DNA of 18,965 nt, from positions 1 through 18,965 of the forward strand of contig DATANR010000214.1 of assembly GCA_036266155.1 (NCBI GenBank), read 5' to 3'. The notes beneath the pieces were generated by a model. The model ran no database searches, was not told where the DNA came from, and worked only from the letters and a program-made list of their open reading frames with translations. Position 1 is the first letter of the stretch. Each line of letters opens with the position of its first letter. This document shows, piece by piece, positions 15,807-18,965 of the stretch. Source of the DNA: SIAJ01 sp036266155 (GTDB lineage: Bacteria > Planctomycetota > Planctomycetia > Gemmatales > Gemmataceae). Made by a program: the position numbers and the translations under genes.

Positions 15807-16643
15807 ATGCGGCCGGTCGACATTGCGAACCTTCGCTGCGGCGGCGGGCTGCCGTTGCTCTGGATCGCCGGGCCGTGCGTGATTGAATCGCGCGACCACA
15901 CGCTCGGCATCGCCCGCGATTTGGCCCGACTGGCGAAACAGCTCGGCATACCGTTGGTTTTCAAGGCCTCGTTCGACAAGGCCAACCGGTCATCGGGTAA
16001 GTCCTTCCGCGGCCTCGGGATCGATGCGGGCTTGCAGGTGTTGGCCGAGGTGAAACGCGAGACGGGACTGCCGGTCACGACCGACATCCACGAGAGTGCC
16101 CAGGTCGCGGCCGTCGCTGAGGTTGTCGACTTGTTGCAAGTCCCGGCATTTCTGGCACGGCAGACGGACTTGCTCATCGCCGCGGCCAAGACGGGACGAG
16201 CGGTGAATGTGAAGAAGGGCCAGTTCATGGCCCCGTGGGACATGAAGAACGTCGTCGCCAAGATGGATGAAGCGGGCAACCCGAACTTGCTGCTCACGGA
16301 ACGTGGCACAACGTTCGGCTATGGCAACCTGGTGAACGACATGCGGGCCATCCCGTGGATGCAGGACCTCGGCCGGCCGGTGATCTTCGATGCCACGCAC
16401 AGCGTACAAACGCCGGGCAGCCAGGGCGACCGAACCGGGGGTGACCGACGAATGGTGCCCTATCTGGCGCGGGCAGCGGTGGCGGCCGGCTGCGATGGGG
16501 TGTTTGTCGAAACCCACCCGAATCCGGATGCTTCGCCCAGCGATGGGCCGAATATGATACCGCTGTCCGAGTTTCCCAAGTTGATCTCCGAGTGCGAAAG
16601 AATCCGGGCTGCTGTTGCAGCGCCCGGCGAGAATCGTCGATGA
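15807..16643 (+). CDS. kdsA: 3-deoxy-8-phosphooctulonate synthase, metal-dependent class
   Basis: The 278-residue enzyme condenses phosphoenolpyruvate with arabinose 5-phosphate to make KDO-8-phosphate, the precursor of the inner-core sugar of lipopolysaccharide; it acts in the cytoplasm. Cys24 (IAGPCVIES), His198 (DATHSVQ), Glu235 (FVETHPNP) and Asp246 (SPSDGPNM) all align with the metal ligands Cys11, His185, Glu222 and Asp233 of the Aquifex enzyme at a constant offset of 13. The protein therefore belongs to the metal-dependent class, unlike E. coli KdsA, which has Asn at the Cys position. The ATG has AGGAGG 7 nt upstream. Its stop overlaps the start of the next gene by four bases (ATGA), indicating translational coupling. 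It implies a cell that makes KDO-containing lipopolysaccharide. Confidence 0.96.
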   Translation: MRPVDIANLRCGGGLPLLWIAGPCVIESRDHTLGIARDLARLAKQLGIPLVFKASFDKANRSSGKSFRGLGIDAGLQVLAEVKRETGLPVTTDIHESAQVAAVAEVVDLLQVPAFLARQTDLLIAAAKTGRAVNVKKGQFMAPWDMKNVVAKMDEAGNPNLLLTERGTTFGYGNLVNDMRAIPWMQDLGRPVIFDATHSVQTPGSQGDRTGGDRRMVPYLARAAVAAGCDGVFVETHPNPDASPSDGPNMIPLSEFPKLISECERIRAAVAAPGENRR

Positions 16644-18334
16644 CTTACCCTCACTCCAGACTTTCACGTTGGAACACCGTCGGGGCGGCCGCCTTGGTTC
16701 TGCTCGCCGCCCTCTTGGTGGGCGCGTGCGACAGTCGCAAGTCGCAATCGACAAAGCCCCCGCCCCCGCCGAGCGCCACGTCCGAAGCGACAGCCCTCGC
16801 GTCTCTCGAATCGCACACAGATGCTGCCCATTGCCGGACTGTGCTTCAACAACTCGATTCGGTCGACGGTGGCGCGAGTCGACCGACGCTGTCGGATTCG
16901 GAGCGCACAGCGCTGACGAGCATGTTGGAGCTGTCGCCGACCGAAGCCGGCGAGATCGGACAGGTGACGTTTTCCCAGCTCGACGCTTCCTATCTCGAAG
17001 AGTGTTTGCTGATCCGCGCCAGCATGCGGGCGCAGAAAATCGACGATCGGCCGGCCCTCGACCGGGCCCGGCTTGGGTTCGATTGGGTGTGTCGGCAAAT
17101 TTATTTGGACAATCGCGTCAACTGGCCGGCTCCGCCGTGGTACACGCTCGAAGGCGGTTCGGGCGTCGCGCTTTCCCGCGCGTATTGTGTATTGGCCGCC
17201 TGGCGCCAACTCGGATTGGACGGCTGCGTCGTCGGCCCGCCCGCGCTGAAGAAAACGGCGAGTTGGAATGGCGATCCCGATCCCCGACAAGCCGCGTTTG
17301 CCCCCGTTCGCGCTTGTGGCGCCCAAATCGGCAACGACCTGTTTCTCTTTGATCCGGCCAGCGGAGCCCCGTTCGCCTCGGCCGACGGCAAGAGCGTGTT
17401 GACGCTCGGTCAAGCCCGGGCAACACCAGACTTGGTTAAAGGCTTCCCGGCCGACGAAGTAAAGACCTGGCAGCCGTTCCTGGCGCCAGCGCTGTCAAGC
17501 CTGTCGAAACGGATGGAATGGCTCGAGCAACGCAATCCGGGCAACACGGGCGTCAAACTTTACGTAGACCCGGTCGCTCAGCGGATTAAGTTTGGCGGAG
17601 CGGCATGTGAACTCTGGAACCCCGACGGCGACCCGCACTCCGCGACGCGCGTGCTTGGCAGGTATGTTCTGCAGGAGAATTCCACGGTCGATAAACGCGC
17701 CGTGCGTGACGTCCACGTTCTCAACATGACGCCGCTCGAACGCTTGCCGAAAACGAACCTGGATGGAGCGCTGGCCGAGGAGTTGGCCCGTTCATTTTTG
17801 GCTCAGTTTGGCGCCTTGCGTTACAGTGCAAGCTCTCCGCGCGACCTGATGCTGCATGGTCAGTACAAGGAAGCCATGTCGCAACTTTCGGACTTGAACG
17901 AAGCGGTCAACAACGCCAGCACGCGGATGCTGGAAGACGCGACCCTGAAAAAGGACTTCGTGCAATGGGCAGCCGAGTTGCAACGGTTGTCGGCCCGTGC
18001 GATTCGACCTGATCCTTCTGATCCTGATGGAGCGCAAGCGAAACAGAACCTGCAAAATTTCCGCAACGCGGCGCGTAATCGCGACATTGAGCACTCGTTC
18101 ATGCTCGGCAACGCGTCGAAGCCGCTGGGCGCCGAAATCAAATTCCTGATGGCAATGTGCGTTCACGAGCGGGCCGAGCGGAGCCAGGCGCCCGACCAGT
18201 GGAACAATGCTGCCGAATGGTGGCAGCGGTTCCTCGACGCGTCGGCAGAGGCCCAGTCGCCGTTCCCGGCCCGCGAGCCCCACGCACGCGCCCTCTTGGC
18301 TCGCTGTCAACAACTCGCGGGTAAGCCAAAATGA
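16640..18334 (+). CDS. Lipoprotein of unknown function, 564 residues
   Basis: ATG 16640 is chosen because it overlaps the kdsA stop as ATGA and begins a lipoprotein leader; the frame is open further upstream to 16592 but would then run inside kdsA. A hydrophobic segment ends in LVGAC, a good lipobox, followed by a Pro/Ser-rich linker. The middle (about 130-250) includes WYTLEGGSGVALSRAYCVLAAWRQLG, with Cys183, and FDPASGAPF, with Asp238. This faintly recalls transglutaminase-like proteins common in planctomycetes, but no histidine lies between them, so activity is doubtful. The C-terminal third is helical, with spacing reminiscent of TPR. The product is probably anchored to a membrane facing the periplasm. 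Its coupling to kdsA and to the HD gene suggests a shared regulatory unit; a link to envelope assembly is only inferred. Confidence 0.82.
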   Translation: MTYPHSRLSRWNTVGAAALVLLAALLVGACDSRKSQSTKPPPPPSATSEATALASLESHTDAAHCRTVLQQLDSVDGGASRPTLSDSERTALTSMLELSPTEAGEIGQVTFSQLDASYLEECLLIRASMRAQKIDDRPALDRARLGFDWVCRQIYLDNRVNWPAPPWYTLEGGSGVALSRAYCVLAAWRQLGLDGCVVGPPALKKTASWNGDPDPRQAAFAPVRACGAQIGNDLFLFDPASGAPFASADGKSVLTLGQARATPDLVKGFPADEVKTWQPFLAPALSSLSKRMEWLEQRNPGNTGVKLYVDPVAQRIKFGGAACELWNPDGDPHSATRVLGRYVLQENSTVDKRAVRDVHVLNMTPLERLPKTNLDGALAEELARSFLAQFGALRYSASSPRDLMLHGQYKEAMSQLSDLNEAVNNASTRMLEDATLKKDFVQWAAELQRLSARAIRPDPSDPDGAQAKQNLQNFRNAARNRDIEHSFMLGNASKPLGAEIKFLMAMCVHERAERSQAPDQWNNAAEWWQRFLDASAEAQSPFPAREPHARALLARCQQLAGKPK

Positions 18335-18915
18335 ACCGCGACGACGCCTGGGCCCTGGTCTGCGAGTACGTGCAGAACCCCGGCCTCCGCAACCACATGC
18401 GAGCCGTGGAAATCGCCATGCGGGCCTATGCCCGCAAGCTGGGTCAAGACGAAGAACTGTGGGGCGTCGTCGGCCTGCTCCACGACTTCGATTACGAGCG
18501 CTGGCCGAACCCGCCCGACCATCCGCTCCAGGGCGAACGCATTCTCAAGGAACGCGGCTACTCGGAAGAAATCACGCACGCGATCAAGACACACGCCGAC
18601 TATCTACCCGACTGCCCGCGGGTGACGCCATTGCACAAGGCCCTGTACGCATGCGATGAGCTGTGCGGATTCGTGACCGCGGCCGCACTGGTGCGGCCCG
18701 GCGGCATCGGCGACATGACGGCCAGCAGCGTCAAGAAGAAGATGAAGTCGAAAGGTTTCGCTCGCAACGTGTCGCGCGAGGACATGGAGCGCGGTGCCGC
18801 TGACTTTGGCGTTGAGCTGACCGCACACATTCAGTTCGTCATCGACGCATTGAAGCCGCATGCGGTAGAGTTGGGCGTCGACAAAGGTATCGCCGCAGAG
18901 AGCGAACAAGGCTGA
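18331..18915 (+). CDS. HD-domain phosphohydrolase
   Basis: The 194-residue cytoplasmic protein has the HD-superfamily metal site: His22 (NHMRAVEIAM), His51-Asp52 (GLLHDFDYERWP) and a likely distal Asp109 (YACDEL), with further His64 and His88 between them. This compact type (GLLHDxDYE...H...G) is widespread and usually annotated simply as an HD-domain hydrolase; its substrate, probably a nucleotide or other phosphoester, is not known. It starts within the stop codon of the lipoprotein gene (ATGA overlap), so it is the third gene of the kdsA operon. The C-terminal helices after residue 130 are rich in Lys and have no recognisable extra domain. A GC-rich palindrome begins 17 nt after its stop codon. 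Confidence 0.88.
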   Translation: MNRDDAWALVCEYVQNPGLRNHMRAVEIAMRAYARKLGQDEELWGVVGLLHDFDYERWPNPPDHPLQGERILKERGYSEEITHAIKTHADYLPDCPRVTPLHKALYACDELCGFVTAAALVRPGGIGDMTASSVKKKMKSKGFARNVSREDMERGAADFGVELTAHIQFVIDALKPHAVELGVDKGIAAESEQG

Positions 18916-18931
18916 CCGTTTTGTCCTCTCT

Positions 18932-18956
18932 CCCCCTCTCCGCTTCGGAGAGGGGG
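18932..18956. repeat. Perfect 11-bp GC-rich palindrome at the window edge
   Basis: CCCCCTCTCCG (18932-18942) and CGGAGAGGGGG (18946-18956) are exact complements around CTT. It directly follows the HD gene. The motif matches the CTCTCCCC...GGGGAGAG style of dispersed repeats seen in many bacterial genomes. It may serve as the operon's 3' end, but no T-run follows within the window. Confidence 0.75.
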
Positions 18957-18965
18957 CCGGGGGGA

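Noticed and set aside
15470..15899. Open frames across the CGCAAAG palindrome on both strands
   Set aside because: Their peptides are translations of a repetitive palindrome with no ribosome sites, a well-known source of spurious annotations.
16640..18334. Active transglutaminase in the kdsA-operon lipoprotein
   Set aside because: Only a loose Cys...Asp pattern is visible and no histidine lies between them, so I do not call the activity.

Overview
The window reads as chromosomal DNA of a Gram-negative-type bacterium of high GC content, most likely a planctomycete. The pointers are the metal-dependent KdsA, large secreted tetratricopeptide proteins, a two-domain acetyl-xylan-esterase-like hydrolase, zinc-ribbon membrane proteins of a style common in that phylum, and dispersed palindromes of the CGCAAAG type. 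This placement is inference from gene style; no rRNA, tRNA or other phylogenetic marker is present. I see no transposase, integrase, phage gene, CRISPR array or recognisable defence or biosynthetic cluster.

Left part (1-4.6 kb). The 3' part of queG (tRNA queuosine synthesis) converges on a lone NADAR-domain gene. An HtrA-type serine protease gene without a signal peptide is divergent from a glycine-zipper lipoprotein gene. The lipoprotein gene converges on an ornithine cyclodeaminase/mu-crystallin family gene. The two larger gaps here (1257-1549 and 4310-4655) each carry one copy of a roughly 100-nt repeat, in opposite orientations. Each copy is a hairpin followed by a conserved tail; over 66 gapless positions the copies are about 74% identical, and one stem base pair differs by a compensatory change. 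This is the most interesting unexplained signal in the window.

Middle part (4.65-15.4 kb), all on the minus strand. In transcription order: a two-domain alpha/beta hydrolase, a secreted TPR protein with an internal HExxH peptidase domain, a small MazG-like protein with a cysteine tail, a large membrane-anchored protein with a signal peptide, an ABC ATPase, a three-TM zinc-ribbon protein, and galE. From MazG to galE the gaps are only 10-24 nt, so these five genes probably form one operon. The ABC ATPase has no classical permease next to it, so the large anchored protein and the zinc-ribbon protein are the candidate membrane partners.

Right part (15.4-19 kb). A 400-nt divergent intergenic region holds two strong hairpins. 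It precedes a tightly coupled plus-strand operon: kdsA (metal-dependent KDO-8-phosphate synthase), a 564-residue lipoprotein of unknown function, and an HD-domain phosphohydrolase, each overlapping the next by ATGA. A perfect 11-bp GC-rich palindrome follows the last gene at the window edge. KdsA and GalE both point to lipopolysaccharide or other surface-glycan synthesis in an outer-membrane-bearing cell.
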